A stretch of DNA of 64,000 nucleotides from UTCHB3 sp964625575 (lineage in GTDB: Bacteria > Bacteroidota > Ignavibacteria > Ignavibacteriales > Ignavibacteriaceae): NCBI GenBank assembly GCA_964625575.1, contig CAZVBQ010000018.1:6627-70626 (forward strand). The letters run 5' to 3'. The translations under genes were made by a program, and so were the position numbers. This document shows positions 43,005 through 50,987 of this stretch, in pieces (within the stretch, counting starts at the first letter, position 1; every line of letters starts with the position of its first letter). Under the pieces are notes generated by a model. That model was given only the letters and a program-made list of their open reading frames with translations, was not told where the DNA came from and did no database searches.

Positions 43005-44321
43005 ATGGATCTCGCAAATCTAATTAAACAGGCAGGCGTGGTTGGCGCGGGCGGCGCGGGATTCCCGACGCATGTGAAATCGGGCTCACAGGTTGAGTTC
43101 GTTCTCGCGAACGGAGCCGAGTGCGAACCCCTTCTTCACAAAGATTATGAACTGATGCTCCTCAAAGCAAAGGAAATGATCGAAGGGATGGCGCTGATGA
43201 TCAAATCAACGGGCGCTAAAAAGGGCTACTTCGGAATAAAAACCAAGAACGCCAAAGCCATCGAGGCCGTAAAAGCCGCAATCGGAAACCACCCCATCGA
43301 GATCACCGAACTTGGTGATTTTTATCCTTCCGGAGATGAGTACGAACTCGTTTACACCGCGACAGGCCGTTTGATCCCTGCGGGCGGAATTCCGCTTAAT
43401 GTCGGATGCGTGGTCAACAATGTCGAAACCCTGATGAATGTAAAACACGCCGCTGACGAGATGCCTGTTACCGAAAAGTTCATCTGCGTGGCGGGCGCCG
43501 TTAAAAATCCATCGACATTTTTTGTCCCTGTAGGCACCACCGCGCGCGAAGTTATCGAACTCGCCGGCGGAAGCACCGAAAGCGATTATGCCGTATTCAA
43601 TGGTGGCCTGATGATGGGTAAGCTTATGGACAATCTTGACGAACCCGTCACAAAAACATCGGGCGGATTCATCGTTTTGCCGAAGAAGCACAACCTTGTT
43701 TTCAGAATGGGTCAGCCGGAGAAAAACTGGCACCGAATCGGAAAATCAGCCTGTGACCAGTGCAGTTACTGCACCGAATTTTGTCCGCGCTACCTACTCG
43801 GATACGATGTTCAACCCCACAAGGTGATGCGTTCACTCGGCTTCACTGCTTCGGGAGCCGGTTACTGGAATCAGATGGCAGAACTCTGCTGCTCTTGCGG
43901 ACTCTGCACGCTTTACTCGTGTCCCGAAGAGCTTTTCCCGAAAGAAGCGTGCGATCAGTCAAAACGCCAGATGCGCGCCGAAGGTGTAAAATATGTTCAG
44001 AAACACCCCGTGAAGGTTCACCCGATGAAAGAGGCAAGGCGCGTGCCGCTTAAAATGCTGATGAAGAAACTGAATGTTTCCCAATACGCCGCCGACACAC
44101 CGTTCATAGACCTGAACTATCAGCCGCAGGAAGTTAAAATCAAGTTGAAGCAGGCGGTTGGTGATCCCTCTGTACCCGTTGTGGCACTTCGCGACAGGGT
44201 GCAGAAAGGCGATGTGATAGCGACAATTCCCGAAGGAAAGCTTGGCTCGAACATTCACGCCTCCATTTCAGGAACCGTGATCGATGTAAATAACGATTTT
44301 ATAAGAATATTAAACAATTGA
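43005..44321 (+). CDS. PduS/RnfC-like flavo-iron-sulfur electron carrier
   Basis: A 438-residue soluble protein with RnfC-like organisation. The N-terminal FMN/NADH part has VVGAGGAGFPTHVK (residues 9-22). A SLBB segment follows, then two [4Fe-4S] clusters: CDQCSYCTEFCP near 247-258 and CCSCGLCTLYSCP near 293-305. The C-terminal barrel-sandwich domain (DRVQKGDVIATIPEGKLG) is typical. PduS is the cobalamin reductase of the propanediol BMC. The gene overlaps the BMC-T gene by four bases, so the two are coupled. It may pass electrons across the shell. Confidence 0.88.
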   Translation: MDLANLIKQAGVVGAGGAGFPTHVKSGSQVEFVLANGAECEPLLHKDYELMLLKAKEMIEGMALMIKSTGAKKGYFGIKTKNAKAIEAVKAAIGNHPIEITELGDFYPSGDEYELVYTATGRLIPAGGIPLNVGCVVNNVETLMNVKHAADEMPVTEKFICVAGAVKNPSTFFVPVGTTAREVIELAGGSTESDYAVFNGGLMMGKLMDNLDEPVTKTSGGFIVLPKKHNLVFRMGQPEKNWHRIGKSACDQCSYCTEFCPRYLLGYDVQPHKVMRSLGFTASGAGYWNQMAELCCSCGLCTLYSCPEELFPKEACDQSKRQMRAEGVKYVQKHPVKVHPMKEARRVPLKMLMKKLNVSQYAADTPFIDLNYQPQEVKIKLKQAVGDPSVPVVALRDRVQKGDVIATIPEGKLGSNIHASISGTVIDVNNDFIRILNN

Positions 44322-44881
44322 GCGCCATGATAAAGAAAAATTCATTAGGACTGATCGAACTCACAAGCATCGCTTCCGGGATGCACGCCGCTGACATCAT
44401 GCTTAAAACTGCTGATGTGGAGTTGGTTATTTCTCGGACGATCTGCTCGGGCAAATATATGTCGATCATTGGCGGAGATGTAGCCGCTGTAAGGTCGTCG
44501 GTCGAGACCGCTGTTGACACGGTCGGTTTCGGCGTGGTCGACTTTTTCGTGATCCCGAATGTACATCCCGATGTTTTTCCGGCACTTGCGGGGCATTCAA
44601 ACGTCGAATTACTTCAGGCGTTGGGGATTCTCGAGAGTTTCTCAGTTGCCTCACTCATCGAAGCCGCGGACGCGGCGGTGAAAGCCGCGAAGGTAAGGCT
44701 TATCGAGATCCGTCTCGCGATGGCCCTCGGCGGCAAAGCCTTCTGCACAATCACCGGTGAAGTAGCCGCTGTTCAGTCAGCAGTTGATGCGGGAGCAGCC
44801 GTTATTCAGGAGAAGGGATTATTGGTTAACAAGATCGTTATACCACAGCCGAGACAGGAATTGTTGAGGGAAATGATTTGA
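44318..44881 (+). CDS. Tandem-domain BMC shell protein (PduT-like trimer)
   Basis: A 187-residue protein with two BMC domains (about 8-92 and 98-184), the BMC-T layout: LGLIELTSIASGMHAADIMLK and then SLIEAADAAVKAAKVRLIEIRL with the paired GGDVAAVRSSV and TGEVAAVQSAV helices. Cysteines sit in RTICSGKY and KAFCTITG at the positions facing the pore, as in PduT where a cysteine at the pore holds a [4Fe-4S] cluster. It is the only shell protein in the window, so a whole shell would need other genes elsewhere. Confidence 0.9.
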   Translation: MSAMIKKNSLGLIELTSIASGMHAADIMLKTADVELVISRTICSGKYMSIIGGDVAAVRSSVETAVDTVGFGVVDFFVIPNVHPDVFPALAGHSNVELLQALGILESFSVASLIEAADAAVKAAKVRLIEIRLAMALGGKAFCTITGEVAAVQSAVDAGAAVIQEKGLLVNKIVIPQPRQELLREMI

Positions 44882-44886
44882 TTTTG

Positions 44887-44917
44887 GGTAGCGAGTAGCG
44901 AGTGGCGAGTAGTGAGG
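44887..44917. repeat. Left inverted repeat of the S23/IVP unit
   Basis: Tandem GAGTRG/GCGAGTAG units (GGTAGCGAGTAGCGAGTGG and CGAGTAGTGAGG). The reverse complement of the array on the right of the gene reads GGTAGTGAGTAGTGAGTGGTG and so on, i.e. the same string with C-to-T changes. The two arrays face each other across the four-helix-bundle gene. Confidence 0.7.
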
Positions 44918-44941
44918 ATTTTAACTTAGAGTGGGTGCAGA

Positions 44942-45304
44942 ATGAGTGACTTTAAAGACCTTAAATGTTGGATCCGAGCTACTGAACTTGCGGATCTTAT
45001 ATATGCCAAAACACGGGGATTTCCCAAAGAGGAATTGTTTGGTCTTGTGAATCAAATGAGGCGATGCGCAGTCTCAGTTGCCTCCAATATAGCGGAAGGT
45101 GCCGGACGACAGCATGTTAAGGAAAACATTCATTTTCTCCATATTGCCCGGGGATCGCTTTATGAATTGGAAACTCAAACAATAATAGCGCATAGACAGC
45201 GATATTTGGACGATGAGACTTATCACAATATTGAAAATAAAATAGAAGAAAGTAGGAAAGTTCTGAGTGGTTATATAACTTATAAAAGCGGCACAAAGGA
45301 TTAA
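44942..45304 (+). CDS. Four-helix-bundle protein, 23S rRNA intervening-sequence (S23/IVP) family
   Basis: A 120-residue protein with the S23 family layout: FKDLKCWIRATELADLIY near the N-terminus, LVNQMRRCAVSVASNIAEGAGR (quoted up to 20 residues: NQMRRCAVSVASNIAEGA) in the second helix, and HIARGSLYELETQTIIA. These genes were first found inside 23S rRNA intervening sequences but also occur free, as here. Avd, a diversity-generating retroelement accessory, has the same fold; no reverse transcriptase is seen nearby. The unit sits between a BMC locus and an operon start, with inverted repeats on both sides, which suggests a mobile or repeat-associated cassette. Confidence 0.9.
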   Translation: MSDFKDLKCWIRATELADLIYAKTRGFPKEELFGLVNQMRRCAVSVASNIAEGAGRQHVKENIHFLHIARGSLYELETQTIIAHRQRYLDDETYHNIENKIEESRKVLSGYITYKSGTKD

Positions 45305-45310
45305 CCGGAG

Positions 45311-45341
45311 TCTCGCCACTCACCACTCACTACTCACTACC
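45311..45341. repeat. Right inverted repeat of the S23/IVP unit
   Basis: Tandem CACTCACCACTCAC / TACTCACTAC units, the inverted counterpart of the array on the left. The whole bracketed unit is 455 bases. Confidence 0.7.
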
Positions 45342-45357
45342 AAACGAAAGGATTTAG

Positions 45358-46341
45358 ATGGACATACAAGAATTAAACGAGCGCATCAAATCAGAGAGTG
45401 AATTCATTGAACTGATGATGGATGAAATGGGGAAGGTGATAATCGGGCAGAAAGACATGCTCGAACGCCTTCTTATCGGGTTGTTCGCGAACGGGCATAT
45501 ACTGCTTGAAGGTGTGCCGGGACTGGCGAAAACGCTTGCGATAAAGACGCTGGCATCGGTGATGGACGCGAAATTCCAGAGGATACAGTTCACGCCTGAT
45601 CTTCTTCCCGCGGATCTTACCGGCACACAGATCTACAATCAGAAAGAGGGAAATTTCACAATAAGAAAAGGCCCCGTTTTCTCAAACTTCATTCTGGCTG
45701 ATGAGATCAATCGCGCTCCCGCGAAGGTTCAGAGCGCTCTACTTGAGGCTATGCAGGAGCGGCAGGTGACGATCGGCGAGCATACTTTCAAACTTGAAGA
45801 GCCTTTCCTCGTTCTTGCCACGCAGAACCCCATCGAGCAGGAAGGGACATACCCTCTGCCTGAAGCACAGGTTGACCGATTCATGCTCAAAGTAAAAATT
45901 ACATACCCCACCCGCGAAGAGGAACTGGTGATCATGCGCCAGAACCTGACTCAGGAATCGATCGAGCTGAACAAGGTTGTATCAAAAGCACAGGTTCTGA
46001 AGGGACGGGAACTCCTCAAAGAAGTTTACCTCGACGAAAAGATCGAAAAATATATTCTCGATCTCGTATTCGCCACCCGTGAACCGGGTAAATACCGCCT
46101 CGAAAAGCTGAAAGACCTTATCGGCTATGGCGCATCACCCCGCGCCACAATCAATCTTTCTCTTGCCGCCCGCGGCATGGCGCTTCTGAGGCGACGCGGT
46201 TATGTGATCCCCGATGATGTACGCGCCATCGCGAATGATGTTCTTCGGCACAGGATATCAGTGAGCTACGAAGCGGAAGCCGAGGAGATCACCTCTGAGC
46301 AGATAATCAAAGAGATACTTAACAAAGTCGAAGTTCCTTAG
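45358..46341 (+). CDS. MoxR-family AAA+ ATPase
   Basis: A 327-residue cytosolic AAA+ ATPase. Walker A is GVPGLAKT near residues 51-58, Walker B FILADEINRAPAKVQ near 110-124, and the family box ATQNPIEQEGTYPLPEAQ near 161-178. MoxR proteins act as chaperones for von Willebrand factor (VWA) proteins and insertion of metal or cofactor. It is the first gene of a Bat-type operon encoding two VWA proteins, its probable clients. It lies 17 bases past the inverted-repeat array. Confidence 0.95.
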   Translation: MDIQELNERIKSESEFIELMMDEMGKVIIGQKDMLERLLIGLFANGHILLEGVPGLAKTLAIKTLASVMDAKFQRIQFTPDLLPADLTGTQIYNQKEGNFTIRKGPVFSNFILADEINRAPAKVQSALLEAMQERQVTIGEHTFKLEEPFLVLATQNPIEQEGTYPLPEAQVDRFMLKVKITYPTREEELVIMRQNLTQESIELNKVVSKAQVLKGRELLKEVYLDEKIEKYILDLVFATREPGKYRLEKLKDLIGYGASPRATINLSLAARGMALLRRRGYVIPDDVRAIANDVLRHRISVSYEAEAEEITSEQIIKEILNKVEVP

Positions 46342-46355
46342 GAAAGAGGCGCGTT

Positions 46356-47231
46356 CTGGAAACGAAAGATATCCTAAAGCGGGTCCGCCGCATAGAACTT
46401 AAGACGAAGGGAGTGGTCAACGACCTCTTCTCCGGTGAATACCATTCTGTATTCAAAGGCAGGGGTATGACCTTCGCCGAAGTGCGGGAATACTCTGTCG
46501 GTGACGATGTAAGAAACATCGACTGGAATGTCTCTGCCCGGTTCGGACACCCCTTCGTGAAGGTGTTCGAGGAGGAAAGGGAGCTAACCGTTATGCTTCT
46601 GATCGATATGAGCGGCTCTCAGCAGTTCGGCACAAGAAGGCAAACCAAGCAGGAGCTCGCCGCGGAACTCTCGGCTATTTTCGCTTTCAGCGCGCTGAAG
46701 AACAACGACAAAACGGGTCTCATCCTCTTCACCGACAAAGTGGAAAAGTTCATTCCTCCCAAGAAGAGCAGATCGCACCCCCTGAGGATGATCAGGGAGG
46801 TGATCAATGCCGTTCCTGAAGGAAAGGGTACCAATATAAAGTCGGCGCTTGAGTATCTTAACAGCATGATAACCAAGCGGGCAATCGTTTTCCTTATTTC
46901 CGATTTTCAAGATACCGGGTACGAGAAAATTCTTAAAACAGTCGCGAAAAAGCACGATCTCATCTGCGTCGTCCTCGAGGATGACAGGGAGATCGCCCTT
47001 CCCAAGCTCGGACTTATCGATGTCGTAGATCCCGAAACGGGTGAGCGGGGCATTGTTAACACCTCATCGCCGGCATTCAGGCAATACTTCCTCGAGAAGT
47101 GGCAGAAATCCCGGGAGGCAAGGGAGGGTCTTTTCCGTTCGGCAAAAGTTGACAGGATCGAGATAAAAACAGGTGAAAGCTATATTAAACCGCTGACGGC
47201 ATTTTTCAAGTTGCGCGAAAAAAGATGGTAG
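46356..47231 (+). CDS. DUF58 protein (VWA-like)
   Basis: The protein begins, by family alignment, with LETKDILKRVRRIELKTKG, which reads in frame from a CTG at 46356, with GAGG about seven bases upstream and 14 bases after the moxR stop. The nearest standard start (GTG at 46413) would remove 19 conserved residues, so I take the CTG as start, giving 291 residues. The core has FKGRGMTFAEVREYSVGDDVRNIDW (shown in part: GRGMTFAEVREYSVGDD) and the DMSGS metal site near residue 88 (VMLLIDMSGSQQFG). DUF58 proteins always accompany MoxR. Confidence 0.88.
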   Translation: METKDILKRVRRIELKTKGVVNDLFSGEYHSVFKGRGMTFAEVREYSVGDDVRNIDWNVSARFGHPFVKVFEEERELTVMLLIDMSGSQQFGTRRQTKQELAAELSAIFAFSALKNNDKTGLILFTDKVEKFIPPKKSRSHPLRMIREVINAVPEGKGTNIKSALEYLNSMITKRAIVFLISDFQDTGYEKILKTVAKKHDLICVVLEDDREIALPKLGLIDVVDPETGERGIVNTSSPAFRQYFLEKWQKSREAREGLFRSAKVDRIEIKTGESYIKPLTAFFKLREKRW

Positions 47232-47234
47232 GAA

Positions 47235-48215
47235 TTGAGAAATAACCTTTTAATAAATCCAAAGAAGTTTGTAAACGCGGTGAAAACAGGCAGATTTATG
47301 CTCCTTTTCATCACACTCCTTTTTATTGGTTTCCAACGCGTTCAGGCGCAGGATATCAACCTCTCGCTGCAACCTGAGAAAATGGAGTACCAAGTAGGCG
47401 ACAGGATCGTTCTTAAGTTCACACTTGAGTACCCGGGGCAGTATAAAGTGCTCGAACCGGGCGCGTTTGATTCAATCGGCAAAGCGGGACTGGAGTACAT
47501 CACCACCGACACTCTCGAAAACATCGAGAAAGACGGCAGAATAATAAAGCAGCACAATTGGGCTTTCTCGGGCTTCGACTCACTCGATGTGAAGATACCC
47601 GCGCTCGAGTGGAAATTCGTGAAGGGGAGCGACACACTCGTTAAAAAGACCTCCCCGTTCAGTATCAAGATCCGTCCGATCCCCGTCGATACCACGAAAG
47701 AGATCAACGATGTAAAACCTCCTGAGAGGATCCCCTGGGGATGGCTTGAGTACTCGATACTTTTCGGCGGCCTTTTGGTTGTGGCACTACTTGCCTGGCT
47801 GATCTACAGACGATTCAAGAAGAAGCCCGTCGAGGAAGTGAAGGCACCCGAACCGGTGAAAATCCTCACAAACTTCGACAAGGCTCTGGAAAAACTGGAG
47901 GAGATCGATCGCAAGGGTTACCTCCCGCAAGGGAAGTACAAAGAGCACTTCAGCGAGGTTTCCGATACAGTCAGGTGGTATTTCGAGATTGAGTATGGTT
48001 TCCCGTCGCTTGAGCTCACAACCCGTGAAACTGTCAGGGAACTGACGAAAAAATCCGTCCCGCAGGAGCAAATAGCAGCAGTTGACGATTTTCTAACCCG
48101 CGCCGATATGGTAAAGTTCGCTAAATATGAGCCGTCTGAAGTGGAGCAGGGAAACTACACTGCCTCCGCCGTGGCGCTTCTGAAAGCATTCGACAAGGGG
48201 AGAGCCGGTGTTTAA
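47235..48215 (+). CDS. DUF4381-like membrane protein of the Bat operon
   Basis: A 326-residue protein with signal peptide near residues 17-38 (GRFMLLFITLLFIGFQRVQA), a beta-rich periplasmic domain, one membrane helix (about 173-192, WLEYSILFGGLLVVALLAWLI) and a cytosolic helical domain like DUF4381 (FDKALEKLEEIDRKGYLPQG). The start is a TTG three bases after the DUF58 stop; the reading from a later GTG is possible. In many bacteria such a gene sits between DUF58 and the VWA genes. It overlaps batA by eight bases. Confidence 0.75.
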   Translation: MRNNLLINPKKFVNAVKTGRFMLLFITLLFIGFQRVQAQDINLSLQPEKMEYQVGDRIVLKFTLEYPGQYKVLEPGAFDSIGKAGLEYITTDTLENIEKDGRIIKQHNWAFSGFDSLDVKIPALEWKFVKGSDTLVKKTSPFSIKIRPIPVDTTKEINDVKPPERIPWGWLEYSILFGGLLVVALLAWLIYRRFKKKPVEEVKAPEPVKILTNFDKALEKLEEIDRKGYLPQGKYKEHFSEVSDTVRWYFEIEYGFPSLELTTRETVRELTKKSVPQEQIAAVDDFLTRADMVKFAKYEPSEVEQGNYTASAVALLKAFDKGRAGV

Positions 48216-49197
48216 CGGATTCGATTTCGCCTACCCCTGGGTGCTGTTCCTTCTTCTCGCCATCCCTTCGATCCTCTGGATCAGGAGGAAGAAGGGAAGC
48301 GGATTTACACCGATGCTCTACTCAAAAGCGGGAACGGCAGCGCGCTTCAGCGATCTCCGTTCACGGATGGGCGATCTTCCGTTTTATCTCGATCTTTTCG
48401 CTCTGGGCCTTCTCATTATCGCCCTCGCGAGGCCTCAGACCGATCTTTCTGAAGAGAGTGTTTACGCCGAGGGAATCGATATCTGCGTGGTACTCGACGT
48501 TTCAGGAAGCATGCTCGCCAAGGATTTCGAACCAAACAGGTTCGAAGCCGCCAAAAGCATAACCCGCGATTTTGTGACCGGAAGGGAGAATGACCGCCTC
48601 GGGCTCGTGATCTTCGCGAAAGATGCCTACACCCAATGCCCCCTAACCGTTGACCATAACGCCCTCATAACCCTGATGGATGAAACCCAGAGCGGTCTTC
48701 TTGAAGACGGCACCGCCATCGGTAACGCAATCGCCTCGGGAGTGAACAGACTTAAAGAGTCCGAAAGCAAAAGCAAGGTTATCATACTTCTTACCGACGG
48801 CGTTAACAATGCCGGTGAGGTCGATCCTGCTACCGCTGCCGAAATAGCCGTACAATTCGGCATCAGGATATACACCATCGGCGTCGGCACCATGGGTGAA
48901 GCACCTTACGACGTACCCGACGCGTTCGGCTCCAGAAGAGTAATGATGCCCGTTGAGATCGACGAACCGCTTATGCGGAAGATAGCCGGTGACACAGGCG
49001 GCAAATATTTCAGAGCCACTGATAATGCCAAATTAGAGAACATTTACAAAGAGATCGACCGCCTTGAAAAGACCCGGATAGCAACAAGTTCATTCAAACG
49101 GAAATCGGAGAAGTTCCTCTCATTCGTTTCGGGCGCGTTGTTGTTGCTCCTCATTTCAAGGGTTTTGGGTTACACATGGCTAAGGAGGTTGCCGTAA
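48208..49197 (+). CDS. batA: BatA: VWA-domain membrane protein
   Basis: A 329-residue membrane protein with two N-terminal helices (about 8-25 and 58-76), a cytosolic or periplasmic VWA domain, and a final helix (about 305-325). The MIDAS motif is DVSGSM near 98-103 with Thr in the later LTDGVNN. It starts with GTG, overlapping the previous gene by eight bases. Bat proteins were named for Bacteroides aerotolerance and are linked to stress survival; the mechanism is not settled. Confidence 0.92.
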   Translation: MFNGFDFAYPWVLFLLLAIPSILWIRRKKGSGFTPMLYSKAGTAARFSDLRSRMGDLPFYLDLFALGLLIIALARPQTDLSEESVYAEGIDICVVLDVSGSMLAKDFEPNRFEAAKSITRDFVTGRENDRLGLVIFAKDAYTQCPLTVDHNALITLMDETQSGLLEDGTAIGNAIASGVNRLKESESKSKVIILLTDGVNNAGEVDPATAAEIAVQFGIRIYTIGVGTMGEAPYDVPDAFGSRRVMMPVEIDEPLMRKIAGDTGGKYFRATDNAKLENIYKEIDRLEKTRIATSSFKRKSEKFLSFVSGALLLLLISRVLGYTWLRRLP

Positions 49198-49198
49198 A

Positions 49199-50233
49199 AT
49201 GTTGAAATTTGCCTACGGACCCGACTACATCCTTCTCGGCTTGCTCCTCCTTCTCGTGCCGTTGTTTATGTGGTATTACCGTTCGAAGACCGATATAATC
49301 AAGCGGTTCTTCAGCGAGATCGATCACAGGAAGATGACCGGAAACAAGTCGTACCGGGTCGAGATCGTCAGATTTGTCCTCTTTTTCATTGCCGGGCTGT
49401 TGCTCATTGTCACCCTGATGCGTCCGCAGGTGGGCACGAAAGTTGAAACCGTTAAGCAGACCGGTATTGATGTCTTCTTTCTTCTCGATGTATCCAACTC
49501 GATGGCGGCGGAAGATCTTAAGCCCAGCCGTATTGAAAAGGCAAAGAACGATATCGAGATACTCCTTAAGAAAATGTCGGGTGACAGGATCGGCATGGTT
49601 ATCTTCGCCGGTGTCAGCTACCTGCAATTCCCGCTCACTCTCGACCACTCGATCGGCAGATTGATCCTCGGAACCATCGACATAACCAGCGTTCCGCAGC
49701 AGGGTACCGACATAGCCGGCGCGATGAAAATGGCGGTTGAAGGCTTCAGTTCATCGAAGAACAAGGGGAAGGCCGTAATTATTTTTTCTGACGGCGAAGA
49801 CCATGAACGCGGGGCTGAAGAGGCTGTTCAGGCCGCGGCTGGTGAGGGTATAAGGGTTTTCACCGTGGCAGTCGGTTCACCCGCCGGAGCGAAGATCCCC
49901 ATCTATGCCGGGGATGTCGTTTCCGGGTACAAAACCGACAACGAGGGGAACGAAGTGGTGACAAAAGTTAATGAAGAAAAACTCAAAAAACTCGCCTCGC
50001 TGGGGGGCGGTCAGTTCTTCAGGAGCGACGACAATTCAGAATATCTTGCAAAACTGTACGATGATATAAGCAACATTGAAAAATCGGAGTTTGGCGCGTT
50101 CAAAGTGGTCGAGTATGACGAGGTCTTCCATTGGTTCCTCATTCCCGCTTTGCTCCTCCTCCTCGCCGGATTTTTCATCAGAGACGATATGAAATTTTTC
50201 AGACCGGAGATTGAGAAAGCAGATGAAAAATAG
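49199..50233 (+). CDS. batB: BatB: VWA-domain membrane protein
   Basis: A 344-residue paralogue of BatA with the MIDAS motif DVSNSM near 98-103 and FSDGEDHERGAEEA for the late metal ligand. N-terminal helices are near 9-25 and 57-78 and a C-terminal helix near 305-325. It starts one base after batA. The 3' end overlaps batC. BatA and BatB are thought to form a complex with MoxR and the TPR proteins. Confidence 0.92.
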   Translation: MLKFAYGPDYILLGLLLLLVPLFMWYYRSKTDIIKRFFSEIDHRKMTGNKSYRVEIVRFVLFFIAGLLLIVTLMRPQVGTKVETVKQTGIDVFFLLDVSNSMAAEDLKPSRIEKAKNDIEILLKKMSGDRIGMVIFAGVSYLQFPLTLDHSIGRLILGTIDITSVPQQGTDIAGAMKMAVEGFSSSKNKGKAVIIFSDGEDHERGAEEAVQAAAGEGIRVFTVAVGSPAGAKIPIYAGDVVSGYKTDNEGNEVVTKVNEEKLKKLASLGGGQFFRSDDNSEYLAKLYDDISNIEKSEFGAFKVVEYDEVFHWFLIPALLLLLAGFFIRDDMKFFRPEIEKADEK

Positions 50234-50987
50234 AATTGCAGCCGCGGCTGTTCTTTTCCTCCTGATAGCGGGAAGTGGCGCCGCTCAGACCTTCAAAGGC
50301 ACCAACAACGAGGGAGTCGACAAGTACGATAACGGAAAGTACGACGATGCAATCGCCCTCTTTAAGAAGGGGACAGAGCTCGATAACAAATCCGCGATCC
50401 CCGACTTCAACCTCGGAGCCGGCTACTACAAAAAGGGTGACTACAAAGAGTCGATCCAGGCATTTCAGAACGCTATCGGAAAGAGCTCTGATGAAGAGTT
50501 TCAGTCGAAGGCGTGGTACAACATCGGTAACGCTCACCTTAAAGCTGGTGACTACCAGTCGGCTGTTGAAGCCTACAAGAACACCCTCAAACTCTCCGCG
50601 AACGATCCCGAGGCAAAATACAACCTCTCTTATGCCCTGCAGAAATTGAAAAAGAAGCAGGAAGAAGAGAAGAAAAAACAGGAGGAGCAGAAGAAGAAGG
50701 ATCCTCCGAAACAGAATCAGAAGAAGGAAGAGGAAAAAAAGAAAGACCCTCCGAAGCAGGACCAGAAAAACGACGATAAGAAGGATCAGAAAAAAGATCA
50801 GAACAATCAGGATGATAAAAAGAAGGACCAGCCCAAGCAGGATCCTTCAAATCAGAAGCAAAAACCGCAACTGAACAAGAACGACGCCGAAAAGATGCTG
50901 AACGCCCTCAAAGACAAGGAGAAAGACCTCCGCAAAAACAAAAAGAACCAGCAACTCCGTGGATTCGGGAGGGAGAAAGATTGGTAG
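50223..50987 (+). CDS. batC: BatC: TPR protein with charged low-complexity tail
   Basis: A 254-residue exported protein (signal peptide near 1-23, ending AGSGAAQ). TPR repeats cover about 25-140 (YDNGKYDDAIALFKKG; DYQSAVEAYKNTLKLSANDPEAKYN shown in part). A Lys/Gln/Glu/Asp-rich tail follows from about 145 to 230, with 'KKEEEKKKDPPKQ' units that could bind nucleic acid or form a coil. I start at the ATG at 50223, since the TTG 12 bases earlier is weaker. It overlaps batB and batD. Confidence 0.85.
   Translation: MKNRIAAAAVLFLLIAGSGAAQTFKGTNNEGVDKYDNGKYDDAIALFKKGTELDNKSAIPDFNLGAGYYKKGDYKESIQAFQNAIGKSSDEEFQSKAWYNIGNAHLKAGDYQSAVEAYKNTLKLSANDPEAKYNLSYALQKLKKKQEEEKKKQEEQKKKDPPKQNQKKEEEKKKDPPKQDQKNDDKKDQKKDQNNQDDKKKDQPKQDPSNQKQKPQLNKNDAEKMLNALKDKEKDLRKNKKNQQLRGFGREKDW

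Noticed and set aside
43760..44053. Forward 97-codon frame inside the PduS-like gene
   Set aside because: It is a frame-shifted shadow of the cysteine-cluster region of the real gene.
44942..45304. Diversity-generating retroelement accessory gene avd
   Set aside because: The fold is shared, but no reverse transcriptase, template repeat or variable repeat is seen within several kb.
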